From: G963677445 sp963677445
Lineage (GTDB): Bacteria > Bacteroidota > Ignavibacteria > Ignavibacteriales > Melioribacteraceae
NCBI GenBank assembly: GCA_963677445.2
Contig: CAXXGF010000073.1
Span: 62,001 to 126,000, forward strand
Direction: 5' to 3'
Length of the DNA: 64,000 nt
Positions 17,953 to 26,936 of this stretch are shown here, one piece after another. Both the position numbers and the translations under genes were made by a program. Below the pieces are notes generated by a model. The model saw only the letters and a list, made by a program, of their open reading frames with translations. It ran no database searches and was not told where the DNA came from. The first letter of the stretch is position 1, and each line of letters begins with the position of its first letter.

Positions 17953-19248
17953 ATGCTGGATTTTATAAAAAATGATAATGAAGTTTTTGAGTCAATCAGC
18001 AAAGAAATTTCCCGTCAACAGGATTATCTTGAGCTGATCGCGTCAGAAAACTTTGTCAGTCCGGCTGTTCTTCAGGCAGCCGGATCGGTATTGACAAACA
18101 AATATGCCGAAGGATATCCGGGAAAGAGATATTACGGGGGATGCGAGTTTGTTGATGAAGTGGAAGATATAGCCCGCGACAGGTTAAAAAAGCTGTTCGG
18201 AGCGGAATATGTGAACGTTCAGCCTCATAGCGGTTCACAGGCAAACATGGCAGTTTATATGTCACTTCTTAAACCGGGCGACAAGCTTCTTGGTTTAAGC
18301 CTTGATCATGGCGGACATCTTACTCACGGATCACCTGTGAATTTTTCAGGAAGGATTTATCAGGCAATAGGATATCCCTTAAATGAAAAAACACATCTGC
18401 TTGATTACAATATAATAGAAGACCTCGCGCTGAAAGAAAAACCTAAAGTGATTGTAGCTGGCGCGAGCGCGTATTCACGTGACTGGGATTACGCTAAATT
18501 CCGTGAGATTGCCGACAAAATCGGAGCATTTTTTATCGCCGATATCGCCCATCCGGCAGGATTGATTGCCAAAGGATTTCTTAACAATCCTCTTCCTTAT
18601 TGTGATGTTGTTATGTCGACAACTCATAAAACTTTACGCGGACCACGGGCAGGTATAATCATGATAGGAAAAGACCGTGAAAACCCGATGGGCTATACTA
18701 CTCCCAAGGGTGACCGGGTAAAAATGATGTCGGAAGTTATAGACAGTTTCGTAATGCCCGGTATACAGGGTGGTCCTCTGATGCATATTATCGCGGCTAA
18801 AGCTATCGCGTTTGGTGAAGCATTGCAGGATAGTTTTCGGGATTATATAGGTCAGGTGATTAAAAATGCCTCGGTACTCGCTGAAAATCTGATGAAATAT
18901 GATTTTCAGGTTATTTCCGGAGGCACAGATAATCATCTGATGCTTGTCGACCTGACAAATAAAAATATCAGCGGTAAAAAAGCTGAAAGAGCGCTCGAGG
19001 CCGCCGGTATTACTGTAAACAAAAATATGATACCTTTTGATAAAAAGAGTCCTTTTGTCACAAGCGGTATACGCGTGGGAACACCGGCTGCTACAACAAG
19101 AGATATGAAAGAAGATGAAATGGTGGTTATCGCAAGTTTAATTAACAAAGCCATTGAAAATTTCGAAAATGAAGACGCTCTTGCTTCGGTTAAAAACGAA
19201 GTTAAGGAACTTTGTTCAAAATTTCCCCTGTATCCTCAATTTTCTTAA
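17953..19248 (+). CDS. glyA: Serine hydroxymethyltransferase
   Basis: This PLP enzyme interconverts serine and glycine with tetrahydrofolate. The 431 residues contain QQDYLELIASENFVSPAVL, KYAEGYPGKRYYGGCEFVD, VQPHSGSQANMAVY and the PLP-lysine motif VMSTTHKTLRGPRAGI, all in normal order. The C-terminal region is slightly longer than the shortest family members and includes GIRVGTPAATTRDM. It is a housekeeping gene placed between an envelope TPR gene and tatC. Confidence 0.97.
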   Translation: MLDFIKNDNEVFESISKEISRQQDYLELIASENFVSPAVLQAAGSVLTNKYAEGYPGKRYYGGCEFVDEVEDIARDRLKKLFGAEYVNVQPHSGSQANMAVYMSLLKPGDKLLGLSLDHGGHLTHGSPVNFSGRIYQAIGYPLNEKTHLLDYNIIEDLALKEKPKVIVAGASAYSRDWDYAKFREIADKIGAFFIADIAHPAGLIAKGFLNNPLPYCDVVMSTTHKTLRGPRAGIIMIGKDRENPMGYTTPKGDRVKMMSEVIDSFVMPGIQGGPLMHIIAAKAIAFGEALQDSFRDYIGQVIKNASVLAENLMKYDFQVISGGTDNHLMLVDLTNKNISGKKAERALEAAGITVNKNMIPFDKKSPFVTSGIRVGTPAATTRDMKEDEMVVIASLINKAIENFENEDALASVKNEVKELCSKFPLYPQFS

Positions 19249-19257
19249 AAAGATATT

Positions 19258-20010
19258 TTGGATTTAGATCAGAATTTATTAGATGAAGATGTGAAGAGGA
19301 AAGATGCGGAAATGTCTTTCCTCCAGCATCTCGAAGAATTTCGCTGGCGTTTAATATATCTCTCAATAGGAGTGCTGGCGGGGACTATAATATCCTGGAT
19401 TTTTATCGAACCTCTTGTGGATTATATCCTTCTCGTTCCGGCTAAGGTGGCCGGACTTAGTCTTCAAAACCTCCGACCATTCGGTCAGCTTTTTCTCTTT
19501 TTACAGGTTGCCCTGATCGCCGGATTCGTTATCAGCATACCGAATACTTTTTATCAGTTATGGAAATTTGTCTCGCCCGCCCTAAAAAAAAATGAAAAAA
19601 AATATATTACCTCAATTGTAGTTTTTTCATCTTTTTCATTTCTCGCGGGAATTACATTCGCCTATTTTGTAATGTTGCCCCTGACTCTGAAATTTGCCCA
19701 GGAGTTTGGAACTGAAGCCATTGAAAACAAGTTTGCCATAACAGAGTATTTTTCTATAATTATAAGTGTTATGCTGGCTGCGGGAATCGTGTTCGAACTT
19801 CCTATGTTATCTTTTTTCCTCTCGAAAATAGGTATACTGACACCTGGTTTTATGCGCAAATACCGGCGTCACGCAATTGTACTGATTTTGTTTTTGGCTG
19901 CCATTCTTACACCGGGAGCCGATCCTGTCGCGCAGATGCTTCTCGCGGCGCCTCTATTCCTGCTTTATGAAATAAGTATTTTTGTCTCAAAATTCTCACA
20001 GAAAAAGTGA
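19258..20010 (+). CDS. tatC: Sec-independent protein translocase subunit TatC
   Basis: TatC is the twin-arginine signal receptor in the inner membrane. The protein (250 aa) has the hallmark cytoplasmic MSFLQHLEEFRWRL, FSSFSFLAGITFAYFVMLPL, the periplasmic conserved proline/glutamate region (VFELPMLSFFLSKIGIL) and six predicted helices. It starts at TTG 19258. Its presence matters for this window because ActB and the 52-aa neighbour have twin-arginine-like N-termini. It overlaps the polyprenyl synthase gene by 4 bases. No tatA is seen here. Confidence 0.96.
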   Translation: MDLDQNLLDEDVKRKDAEMSFLQHLEEFRWRLIYLSIGVLAGTIISWIFIEPLVDYILLVPAKVAGLSLQNLRPFGQLFLFLQVALIAGFVISIPNTFYQLWKFVSPALKKNEKKYITSIVVFSSFSFLAGITFAYFVMLPLTLKFAQEFGTEAIENKFAITEYFSIIISVMLAAGIVFELPMLSFFLSKIGILTPGFMRKYRRHAIVLILFLAAILTPGADPVAQMLLAAPLFLLYEISIFVSKFSQKK

Positions 20011-20987
20011 ATAAAAAAAATCTGAATGAAATAAGCGCTGTGATTTCTTCTGAACTGGATATTTTTTCGGAGAAATACAAGCAAGCTTTGAGATCAAATG
20101 TCGGTCTGGTTGATCTTGTAACAAAGTACATAATGAAGCAGAAGGGTAAAAAAATCCGGCCGCTTCTGGTTCTTCTTTCCGCCAAACTTTGCGGGTCTAT
20201 TGATGAACGGACCTACAGGGGGGCTACTCTGGTTGAAATTCTCCATACAGCAACACTTATACATGATGATGTGGTTGATAACGCGGATAAAAGAAGAGGC
20301 CTGCCATCTATCAACGCGATCTGGAAAAATAAAATATCAGTTTTGATGGGTGATTATCTACTCTCAAAAGGTTTAATGCTGGCTGTCGACGGTGATGATT
20401 TTGATTTTCTGCGGGTAATAACCAATGCCGTTAAGAGAATGAGTGAGGGGGAGCTTCTTCAGATAAGCAAAACAAGAAAACTGAACATCGATTACGACGC
20501 ATATTACAGAATAATATCGGATAAAACAGCAAGTCTGCTTTCCACCTGTTGTGAAATAGGCGCGAGAAGCGCTACCCAAAGCGAAGAAGAAATTAAAGCA
20601 TTGAGGGAATATGGTGAAAACTTCGGCATAGCTTTTCAGATAAGAGATGATATACTTGATTACACCGGGAATTTTAATGTTTTCGGTAAAACCCCCGGCA
20701 CAGATATAAAGGAGAAAAAAATAACCCTTCCTTTGTTATACGCTCTTAATGAAGCGGATGATAAAATTAAAAAAGAGATTCTTTCAAAAGTTAAAAGCAG
20801 TTCTAAAAAAAACAATCTGTCGGATGTAATCAATTTTGTTGTTGATAACGGGGGAATAGAATATGCCGATAAAATTGCCAAAGAATTTGCTGCCGAAGCA
20901 AAATCAAGATTAACCATTTTTCCCGGCGGGGAAACAAGAGAGGCGCTTGAAAAACTACTCGATTTTGTTGTCGACAGAAAAAAATAA
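20007..20987 (+). CDS. Polyprenyl diphosphate synthase (IspB-like)
   Basis: This trans-prenyltransferase lengthens isoprenoid diphosphates for quinone side chains. The 326 residues carry KKIRPLLVLLSAKL and the first aspartate-rich motif LIHDDVVDNADKRRG, then GDYLLSKGL and the second motif FQIRDDILDYTGN with FGKTPGTDIKEKKITLPLL. Chain length cannot be read with certainty; small residues before the first motif fit long-chain (C35-C45) products. The GTG start overlaps tatC. The stop codon lies inside the 8-bp duplicated target of the following MITE-like element, so the insertion landed exactly behind the gene without changing the protein. Confidence 0.92.
   Translation: MNKKNLNEISAVISSELDIFSEKYKQALRSNVGLVDLVTKYIMKQKGKKIRPLLVLLSAKLCGSIDERTYRGATLVEILHTATLIHDDVVDNADKRRGLPSINAIWKNKISVLMGDYLLSKGLMLAVDGDDFDFLRVITNAVKRMSEGELLQISKTRKLNIDYDAYYRIISDKTASLLSTCCEIGARSATQSEEEIKALREYGENFGIAFQIRDDILDYTGNFNVFGKTPGTDIKEKKITLPLLYALNEADDKIKKEILSKVKSSSKKNNLSDVINFVVDNGGIEYADKIAKEFAAEAKSRLTIFPGGETREALEKLLDFVVDRKK
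20980..20987. repeat. Left copy of 8-bp target-site duplication
   Basis: aaaaataa directly precedes the left terminal repeat of the MITE-like element and is repeated exactly at 21507-21514. Confidence 0.85.
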
Positions 20988-21013
20988 GGTTCTATGTGAA
21001 ATACAGTGGGTAA
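20988..21013 (+). repeat. Left terminal inverted repeat
   Basis: 26 bases beginning ggttctatgtgaaatacag; pairs with 21481-21506 with three mismatches. Confidence 0.85.
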
Positions 21014-21480
21014 TTTTTGTCGGTCCTGACAATTAAACAAAACCTTTTGTTAAAGTATAACCGGATAATCCCGACGTGTAGCTTCCGCCCCTACAAGGGC
21101 TTAAATACACTTTTTCTTTTATTACCCCGGGCGTTGCCCGGGGCTGTTGATTGTCGCGCTTTCGGCGCTAATAATAATTTCAGTTTGTCACAGATGGATA
21201 TAAAACCCTGAAAGGGTGCAGGCAACAGGCCGGGACAACGCCCCGGTTAAGAAAAACAAAGACATTATCAGAGCCCTGAAAGGGCGAAAGCAGCAAACGC
21301 ATAAAGATATGGAAAGCTGAAAGCGTCTGGCTCAGTCGGGGAAAGAGGGACTTTGAGACTCATCCACTTTTTTCAAGACCGCGCGCTCTGTGGTGGTGAA
21401 GACCAGGGGCTGGTTTCCGGAAATCAAACATGACATTATGCGAATCTTTGATTCATATCTTTATGCGCTATTTTATTACT

Positions 21481-21506
21481 TTACCCACTAAATTTCATAT
21501 AGAACC
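21481..21506 (-). repeat. Right terminal inverted repeat
   Basis: Reverse complement begins ggttctatatgaaatttag; matches the left end at 23 of 26 positions. Confidence 0.85.
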
Positions 21507-21514
21507 AAAAATAA
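21507..21514. repeat. Right copy of 8-bp target-site duplication
   Basis: aaaaataa, identical to 20980-20987. Confidence 0.85.
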
Positions 21515-21642
21515 CCATAATAAAAGTTTTATCTTCCTTGCGTTAAATAGTGCGGATGATATTTTTTTCATCTTTCCTTTCCCTTTTAATATAGTTTTCC
21601 TTATTTTCTCTCCTGGAAATATTAATACTACACAATATCTTA

Positions 21643-21650
21643 TATTTTTG
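21643..21650 (+). promoter_or_regulatory. Possible -7 element of the respiratory operon
   Basis: TATTTTTG fits TAnnTTTG and is embedded in atatttttgtaaa, similar to the sequence before glgA (atatttttgtaag). It lies 93 bases before actA in the 237-base leader between the MITE and the operon. No good -33 TTG is visible. Confidence 0.35.
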
Positions 21651-21743
21651 TAAACTTTTTTATTCTGCCTTGTGTTATGCAGATTGTAATTAGCAGAAAA
21701 CAGAAATCATAAATAATTAACGGTACTTATTTTCCGGGGTAAA

Positions 21744-22313
21744 ATGAATAAAGCCTTACTAGATTACGCTTTAAAGATCAGAATTCCACTTATATTATTT
21801 ATCATCGCATTATCATTTACCATAACATATTATATTTCCCGCGCTGAAAGGGATGGCATAGGATACGCGCCGAAACAACCGGTAAGTTTCAGCCATAAAC
21901 TTCATGCGGGGGATATGGAAATTGACTGTGAATATTGTCACACAGGAGTTTCAAAAGGAAGGCACGCTCTTGTGCCATCGGTAAATATTTGCATGAATTG
22001 TCACACCGTAGCCCGGAAAACAAAGCCGGAGATAATTAAGCTCACCGAATATTACGAAAAGGGTAAACCGCTTCCATGGAAAAGGATTCATAAAGTTCCC
22101 GAATATGCATATTTTAATCACAGTGTGCATGTTAATAAAGGAATTGAGTGTGAAAGCTGTCATGGTGATGTGAGCCAGATGGAGGTGGTAAGCCAGGTTC
22201 GGGGATTCACGATGACCGCGTGTCTGGATTGTCACCGAAATCCGCATGAAAATCTTCCTTATCTCGAAAAAGTTAATAACGGACCTGAAAACTGTGCGGC
22301 TTGTCACAGGTAA
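21744..22313 (+). CDS. actA: Alternative complex III pentaheme cytochrome c, ActA
   Basis: This is the first gene of the ACIII operon (quinol:cytochrome c/oxidase electron transfer). The 189-residue protein has one N-terminal membrane anchor (about residues 12-31) and five CxxCH heme motifs: CEYCH, CMNCH, CESCH, CLDCH and CAACH, the last almost at the C-terminus. Distal histidines in FSHKLHAG and FNHSVHVN fit bis-His c7/c3-type hemes. Five hemes and the anchor are exactly what is known for ActA. Its domain faces the periplasm. Confidence 0.95.
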   Translation: MNKALLDYALKIRIPLILFIIALSFTITYYISRAERDGIGYAPKQPVSFSHKLHAGDMEIDCEYCHTGVSKGRHALVPSVNICMNCHTVARKTKPEIIKLTEYYEKGKPLPWKRIHKVPEYAYFNHSVHVNKGIECESCHGDVSQMEVVSQVRGFTMTACLDCHRNPHENLPYLEKVNNGPENCAACHR

Positions 22314-22348
22314 TATAAAACAAAATGTTACACCGGGGTTAATGAAAT

Positions 22349-22507
22349 ATGATTAATAGAAGGAAATTCTTCAGGAATATTTCTTTTGGAGCGGCAGGCG
22401 TTGCCTTGATGAATATACTGCCTGTGAAAATTTTCGGCGGTAAAACAGAAGCCGGGGAAAAAATAAAAATTAAAATACATCCATCAGCTGTAAAAAGGAA
22501 TAAATAA
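22349..22507 (+). CDS. 52-residue twin-arginine-signal-like small protein in the ACIII operon
   Basis: ATG 22349 to TAA 22507 lies between actA and actB with matching orientation. It begins MINRRKFFRN, followed by a short hydrophobic run SFGAAGVALMNILPV and a basic tail IKIHPSAVKRNK. RRKFF plus the hydrophobic stretch looks like a Tat signal peptide, but almost nothing would remain after cleavage, so it could be a small membrane-bound subunit or a vestige of a Tat-dependent protein. Its genomic position between two structural ACIII genes is the only functional hint. I do not recognise a family. Confidence 0.6.
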   Translation: MINRRKFFRNISFGAAGVALMNILPVKIFGGKTEAGEKIKIKIHPSAVKRNK

Positions 22508-22515
22508 GGTAGACT

Positions 22516-25500
22516 ATGTCCGAAACCAGTGGAAAAAAATTTTGGAAAAGCCTCAGGGATCTGAAAAATGATCCCGAATACATGCGTCAGAAAGCAGATG
22601 AATTCCTTGAAGGGGTTACAGATGAGTTTAATACAGATGAACTGAAAGGTTTATCAAGAAGAAAATTTCTCGCTTTGTTATCCGCGTCAGCGGCTTTCAC
22701 CGCGGCATCATGCACCGACTATGTGGATAAGGGAGAGATCATTCCTTACGATAAAAGACCCGAGAACATATTGCCGGGCAAACCCAACAAGTATGCTTCA
22801 GCGTGTGATGGCTGCTCAGCCGCTTGCGGAGTGCTGGTTAAAACAAGGGAGGGAAGACCTGTTAAAATTGAAGGCAACCCGGAACACCCGGTAAATGCCG
22901 GAAAAACCTGCGCTACCGGACAGGCTTCCATATTAGGTTTATACGATCCCGCAAGGATGCAGTTTCCCCTCAAAAACGGCAGGGAGATCAGCTGGGAGGA
23001 AATAGATAAAGAAATACCGGGCAAATTAAAGGCTTCAGCGTCCGGCGGAAAAGAAATCGCGCTGATTGCGGGAATCACAAACTCACCTTCAGTAAGAAAA
23101 CTTTATTCTGAGCTGCAGAATATTTTCCCGACACTGAAAATATATGAATATGAACTCCTTAGTGAATTCAACAGGGTAAGCGCCTGGAAAAAATGTTACG
23201 GTTCTGAGATTCTTCCATCTGTAAAGTGGGACCAGGCTGACATAATCCTTACTCTTGAAGCCGACATTCTCGGTAAAGAAAGCGGTTATATAGAAACTAC
23301 CCGGAAATTTTCATCAAGGAGAGACTATAATAAACCGGATAACTTCAACAGACTTTACGCCGCTGAAGCAAATTTATCACTTACAGGCTCCAAGGCTGAC
23401 TATCGTATTACAATCGGTCCGGACAGCTACAAAACATTTTTATTATCGCTCATTGCTGATATCGCCAGGAAAAAAGGATTTTCCGGTTTGCAGGCCCCCG
23501 ACACAAAGGATTTCAGCCTTGATTCATTCGCTAAAAGTTATGGCATCGACTCTTCGAAGCTTCATTATCTTATTGATGATCTTACATCTCACAGCGGCAA
23601 ATCAATTGTATTCGCAGGAAAAACACTTCCGGAAGATGTTCATATATTGGTAAATTACCTGAATGAATTGATAAATGCCGGCTCTATGTATGATTTTAAC
23701 GTGTCAGAAAATTACCGTATGGGCAATGATTTTAATGATTTCTCACTGCTCGCGAAAAAAATGGAGCAGGGGAAAGTTGGCGCGGTAATAGACTTCAACA
23801 GCAATTTCCTTTTTACACTGCCCGAAAATACAGGACTGAAAAAGGCCTTCAACAAAGTTGAAACGAGAATTTGTTTTACAGAAAATATGAATGAAACAGC
23901 AGATGAATCTGTTTATGCTCTGCCTGTTCACCATTATCTTGAATCCTGGGGAGTCGCTCTCGCTAAAACAAACCTGCTAACATTAAGACAGCCGGTGATA
24001 GCCCCGATATTTAATACCAGGCAAAAAGAAGCTGTCCTCCTGCACTGGATGAGAGATGATAAGTCCCCGTTCACGGAAGATATTTATCATAGATACCTGA
24101 TGGATTTTGTGAAAAAAGAATATTATTCCGTTGCGGAAGTCGCGTCAGACTTTAAAAATTTCTGGTTCGGTGTTCTGCATGAAGGATTTATTAAAATCAA
24201 AACAAAGGGGGCAGATAAAACTAACTTTGTTTATTCGGGAATTTCATCAATAACTGCCGGCGGCAGATCCGATAATATAAATCTCATATTGCAGGATAAT
24301 TACTACATTCGTGACGGAAGATTCGCGGCAAACGGATGGCTGCAGGAAATACCCCATCCAATCTCAAAAGTTACCTGGGATAATTACGCGGCGATTTCAC
24401 CCGGATATGCCGCCTCGCTGAATGTTGAAAACGGGGATATGATCAGGGTGAAAACAGACTCGGGAACAATGGAAATACCTGTTTTAAAACAGCCCGGTCT
24501 GCCTGATAAAACAATTATAACCGAACTTGGTTACGGAAGAAAGGTTATCAGCGACGCGGGTAAGGATGCAGGCTTCGACTCAATATCTTTACTGAATACA
24601 TCCGATTTCAGCAGCAGGTTTATTACAACAGGAAAAATAAAAGTTGAAAAAACCGGGAAAAATTATAAGCTGGTCTCAACCCAGGAACATCACGCGATCG
24701 ATGATGAATTCACAAAAGATTTTCATAAAATAAGAGATATCATTCAGGAAGGCACTGTTGAGGAATTTAAAAAGGATCCGCACTTCCTGGAGCATCATAA
24801 GCATGAAATATTTAATATCACGGGAGAGCATAAGTATGAAGGTGTCAAATGGGGAATGGCCATTGATATGAACAAGTGCACCTCATGCGGAACATGTATC
24901 GCTTCATGTAATGTGGAGAATAATATTCCTGTCGTAGGCAAGGATCAGGTAGCGGTAGGAAGGGAAATGCACTGGATGCGTCTCGACCGGTATTATTCGG
25001 GAACTCCCGATGATCCGGAAGTAAGTCATCAGCCTATGCTTTGCCAGCATTGTGATAACGCGCCCTGCGAGAATGTATGCCCGGTTAACGCGACAAATCA
25101 CAGCCCCGACGGCCTCAATCAGATGGCATATAACAGATGTGTCGGAACCAGGTATTGCGCAAATAACTGTCCATACAAAGTGAGAAGATTCAACTTCTTC
25201 AATTTCCGTGATCATTTCGCTGATTCATATTATGATAATTCGTTATCCGAGCTTGTTAACAATCCTGAAGTTACAGTCCGGTCGAGGGGTGTAATGGAAA
25301 AATGCACATTTTGTGTTCAGCGAATAATGGACGCGAGATCGGAAGCCATCAGGGAAGGAAGAGAGTTAAAAGGAGAAGATGTTGTTACGGCATGCCAGGA
25401 AGTATGCCCGGCAGACGCGATCACCTTCGGAGATTTGAATGATCCTTCGTCAAAGATATCAGTAATGCGTGAACACGGACCGGGATACCATGTCCTTGAA

Positions 25501-25569
25501 GCGCTTAATGTAAGACCTAACGTTACCTATATGGCAAAATTACGAAACACCAAACGCGGGGAGGCGTAG
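22516..25569 (+). CDS. actB: ACIII molybdopterin-oxidoreductase-like iron-sulfur subunit ActB
   Basis: This is the large catalytic-like subunit of ACIII (1017 aa). Near residue 45-66 LSRRKFLALLSASAAFTAASC combines a twin-arginine-type signal with a lipobox-like AASC, suggesting export and possibly lipidation. ActB1, the molybdopterin-like half, starts with the degenerate cofactor-site segment ACDGCSAACGV; ACIII is known to lack the Mo cofactor. The C-terminal ActB2 half is ferredoxin-like with clusters of cysteines: CTSCGTCIASC, CQHCDNAPCENVCPV, RCVGTRYCANNCPYKVRR, CTFCVQRI and CQEVCPAD, matching three [4Fe-4S] and one [3Fe-4S] centres of the NrfC/PsrB type. It shares one base with actC. Confidence 0.95.
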   Translation: MSETSGKKFWKSLRDLKNDPEYMRQKADEFLEGVTDEFNTDELKGLSRRKFLALLSASAAFTAASCTDYVDKGEIIPYDKRPENILPGKPNKYASACDGCSAACGVLVKTREGRPVKIEGNPEHPVNAGKTCATGQASILGLYDPARMQFPLKNGREISWEEIDKEIPGKLKASASGGKEIALIAGITNSPSVRKLYSELQNIFPTLKIYEYELLSEFNRVSAWKKCYGSEILPSVKWDQADIILTLEADILGKESGYIETTRKFSSRRDYNKPDNFNRLYAAEANLSLTGSKADYRITIGPDSYKTFLLSLIADIARKKGFSGLQAPDTKDFSLDSFAKSYGIDSSKLHYLIDDLTSHSGKSIVFAGKTLPEDVHILVNYLNELINAGSMYDFNVSENYRMGNDFNDFSLLAKKMEQGKVGAVIDFNSNFLFTLPENTGLKKAFNKVETRICFTENMNETADESVYALPVHHYLESWGVALAKTNLLTLRQPVIAPIFNTRQKEAVLLHWMRDDKSPFTEDIYHRYLMDFVKKEYYSVAEVASDFKNFWFGVLHEGFIKIKTKGADKTNFVYSGISSITAGGRSDNINLILQDNYYIRDGRFAANGWLQEIPHPISKVTWDNYAAISPGYAASLNVENGDMIRVKTDSGTMEIPVLKQPGLPDKTIITELGYGRKVISDAGKDAGFDSISLLNTSDFSSRFITTGKIKVEKTGKNYKLVSTQEHHAIDDEFTKDFHKIRDIIQEGTVEEFKKDPHFLEHHKHEIFNITGEHKYEGVKWGMAIDMNKCTSCGTCIASCNVENNIPVVGKDQVAVGREMHWMRLDRYYSGTPDDPEVSHQPMLCQHCDNAPCENVCPVNATNHSPDGLNQMAYNRCVGTRYCANNCPYKVRRFNFFNFRDHFADSYYDNSLSELVNNPEVTVRSRGVMEKCTFCVQRIMDARSEAIREGRELKGEDVVTACQEVCPADAITFGDLNDPSSKISVMREHGPGYHVLEALNVRPNVTYMAKLRNTKRGEA

Positions 25570-26936
25570 TGTCAGTAGTCGATTATACTAAAGAAATATC
25601 GGTAGTAGAAGGGAAACCCGCCCTCAGGGATATCGATGATATTATTATTAAACCGCTGAATACCAAACCTGACAAGAAATTTTTTATCGCCCTTTCGGTT
25701 ACAATAACGATGCTTTTAATCGGCGCGGTCGGTTTAGGATTTTCTGTTTATTACGGTACAGGTATGTGGGGAAATAATAATCCTGTCGGATGGGGATTTC
25801 CTATTGTTAACTTTGTTTTCTGGGTTGGAATCGGTCATGCGGGAACCCTGATATCGGCAATCCTGTTTCTCTTCAGGCAGAAATGGAGAACCGGGATCGC
25901 GAGGTTTGCCGAGGGAATGACAATTTTCGCTGTGATGACCGCGGGTGTTTTCCCCCTTATCCATGTCGGACGTCCATGGCTCGCTCATTATCTCATGCCT
26001 TATCCCAACCAGAATTCTGTATGGGTAAACTTCACATCACCACTTTTATGGGACGTATTCGCGGTTTCAACCTATTTTACAGTATCTCTTATTTTCTGGT
26101 ATGTAGGTTTAATTCCCGATTTTGCCACACTGAGAGATAAAACCGCAAACAAAATAAAAAAAGTCATCTATTCTGTTTTCAGTCTCGGGTGGAGACATTC
26201 GAACAGGCACTGGCAGCATTATGAAATGGTATACCTGATACTGGCCGGTTTTGCCACACCACTGGTTTTATCGGTGCATACTATAGTCAGCTTTGACTTT
26301 GCCGTTTCAATACTCCCCGGATGGCACACAACAATTTTTCCCCCTTATTTTGTTGCCGGAGCGGTGTTCTCAGGTTTCGCGATGGTTCAGAATGTTCTGA
26401 TCTTTATACGGAAAATCTTTAATTATGAGCATATTATTACCCTGAATACCCTCGAAAAGATGAATAAAATTATACTTCTTACCGGTATGCTTGTGGGATA
26501 CGCTTACGCGATGGAGTTTTTTATTGCCTGGTACAGCGGTGTTCAGCCCGAACAATTTACATTTGTTAACAGGGCGTTCGGTCCTTACGCGTGGGCTTAC
26601 TGGATAATGGTTTCATGCAACGTGCTTTTCCCACAGTTATTCTGGATAAAGAAAATAAGAAGAACGATACCGACCATGTTTGTAATAGGAGTTCTGGTGA
26701 ATGTCGGAATGTGGTTTGAAAGATTTGTAATTACTGTTACATCACTTTCAAGAGATTTCCTCCCATCAAGCTGGGCATATTTTACACCTACTCTGACAGA
26801 TGGAGCAATTCTGGTAGGTAGTTTTGGCCTGTTTTTCACATTGTTACTTCTCTTCACTAAAACATTGCCTGTTGTTTCAATAGCCGAGGTAAAAGCAGTT
26901 ACCGATGGCGCTCAACCAGGTCACGGAGATCATTAA
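25569..26936 (+). CDS. actC: ACIII NrfD-like quinol-binding membrane subunit ActC
   Basis: This 455-residue NrfD/PsrC-family protein has about ten membrane helices and is expected to bind menaquinol at the periplasmic side next to ActB. Visible family segments include GWGFPIVNFVFWVGIGHAGTL, HVGRPWLAHYLMPYPN and LVLSVHTIVSFDFAVSILPGWH. Conserved His and Asp residues in the IGHAGT and SFDFA regions are those discussed for quinol oxidation in ACIII. The GTG start shares its first base with the actB stop and follows GGGGAGG, so the two are translationally coupled. Confidence 0.95.
   Translation: MSVVDYTKEISVVEGKPALRDIDDIIIKPLNTKPDKKFFIALSVTITMLLIGAVGLGFSVYYGTGMWGNNNPVGWGFPIVNFVFWVGIGHAGTLISAILFLFRQKWRTGIARFAEGMTIFAVMTAGVFPLIHVGRPWLAHYLMPYPNQNSVWVNFTSPLLWDVFAVSTYFTVSLIFWYVGLIPDFATLRDKTANKIKKVIYSVFSLGWRHSNRHWQHYEMVYLILAGFATPLVLSVHTIVSFDFAVSILPGWHTTIFPPYFVAGAVFSGFAMVQNVLIFIRKIFNYEHIITLNTLEKMNKIILLTGMLVGYAYAMEFFIAWYSGVQPEQFTFVNRAFGPYAWAYWIMVSCNVLFPQLFWIKKIRRTIPTMFVIGVLVNVGMWFERFVITVTSLSRDFLPSSWAYFTPTLTDGAILVGSFGLFFTLLLLFTKTLPVVSIAEVKAVTDGAQPGHGDH

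Larger units (their letters stand above)
20988..21506. mobile_element. 519-bp MITE-like element with 26-bp terminal inverted repeats
   Basis: The ends 20988-21013 and 21481-21506 are inverted repeats matching at 23 of 26 positions, beginning GGTTCTAT. The element is flanked by a perfect 8-bp direct repeat, aaaaataa. It encodes no transposase. An 8-bp duplication and ends starting GG(t/c)TCT are features known for ISL3-family insertion sequences, so I infer a non-autonomous relative moved by such an enzyme. Inside are several strong palindromes (ccccgggc-gtt-gcccgggg at 21125-21143; gcgctttcggcgc; two ccctgaaaggg blocks) that resemble REP-like repeats and could fold into an array of hairpins. 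It separates the polyprenyl synthase gene from the respiratory operon. Confidence 0.85.

Noticed and set aside
21017..21211. 64-codon open frame inside the MITE-like element
   Set aside because: It runs through the hairpin repeats and has low-complexity translation; it is best explained as chance in the element.
21050..21330. CRISPR array
   Set aside because: Palindromes vary in sequence and spacing; there is no regular repeat-spacer unit and no cas genes.
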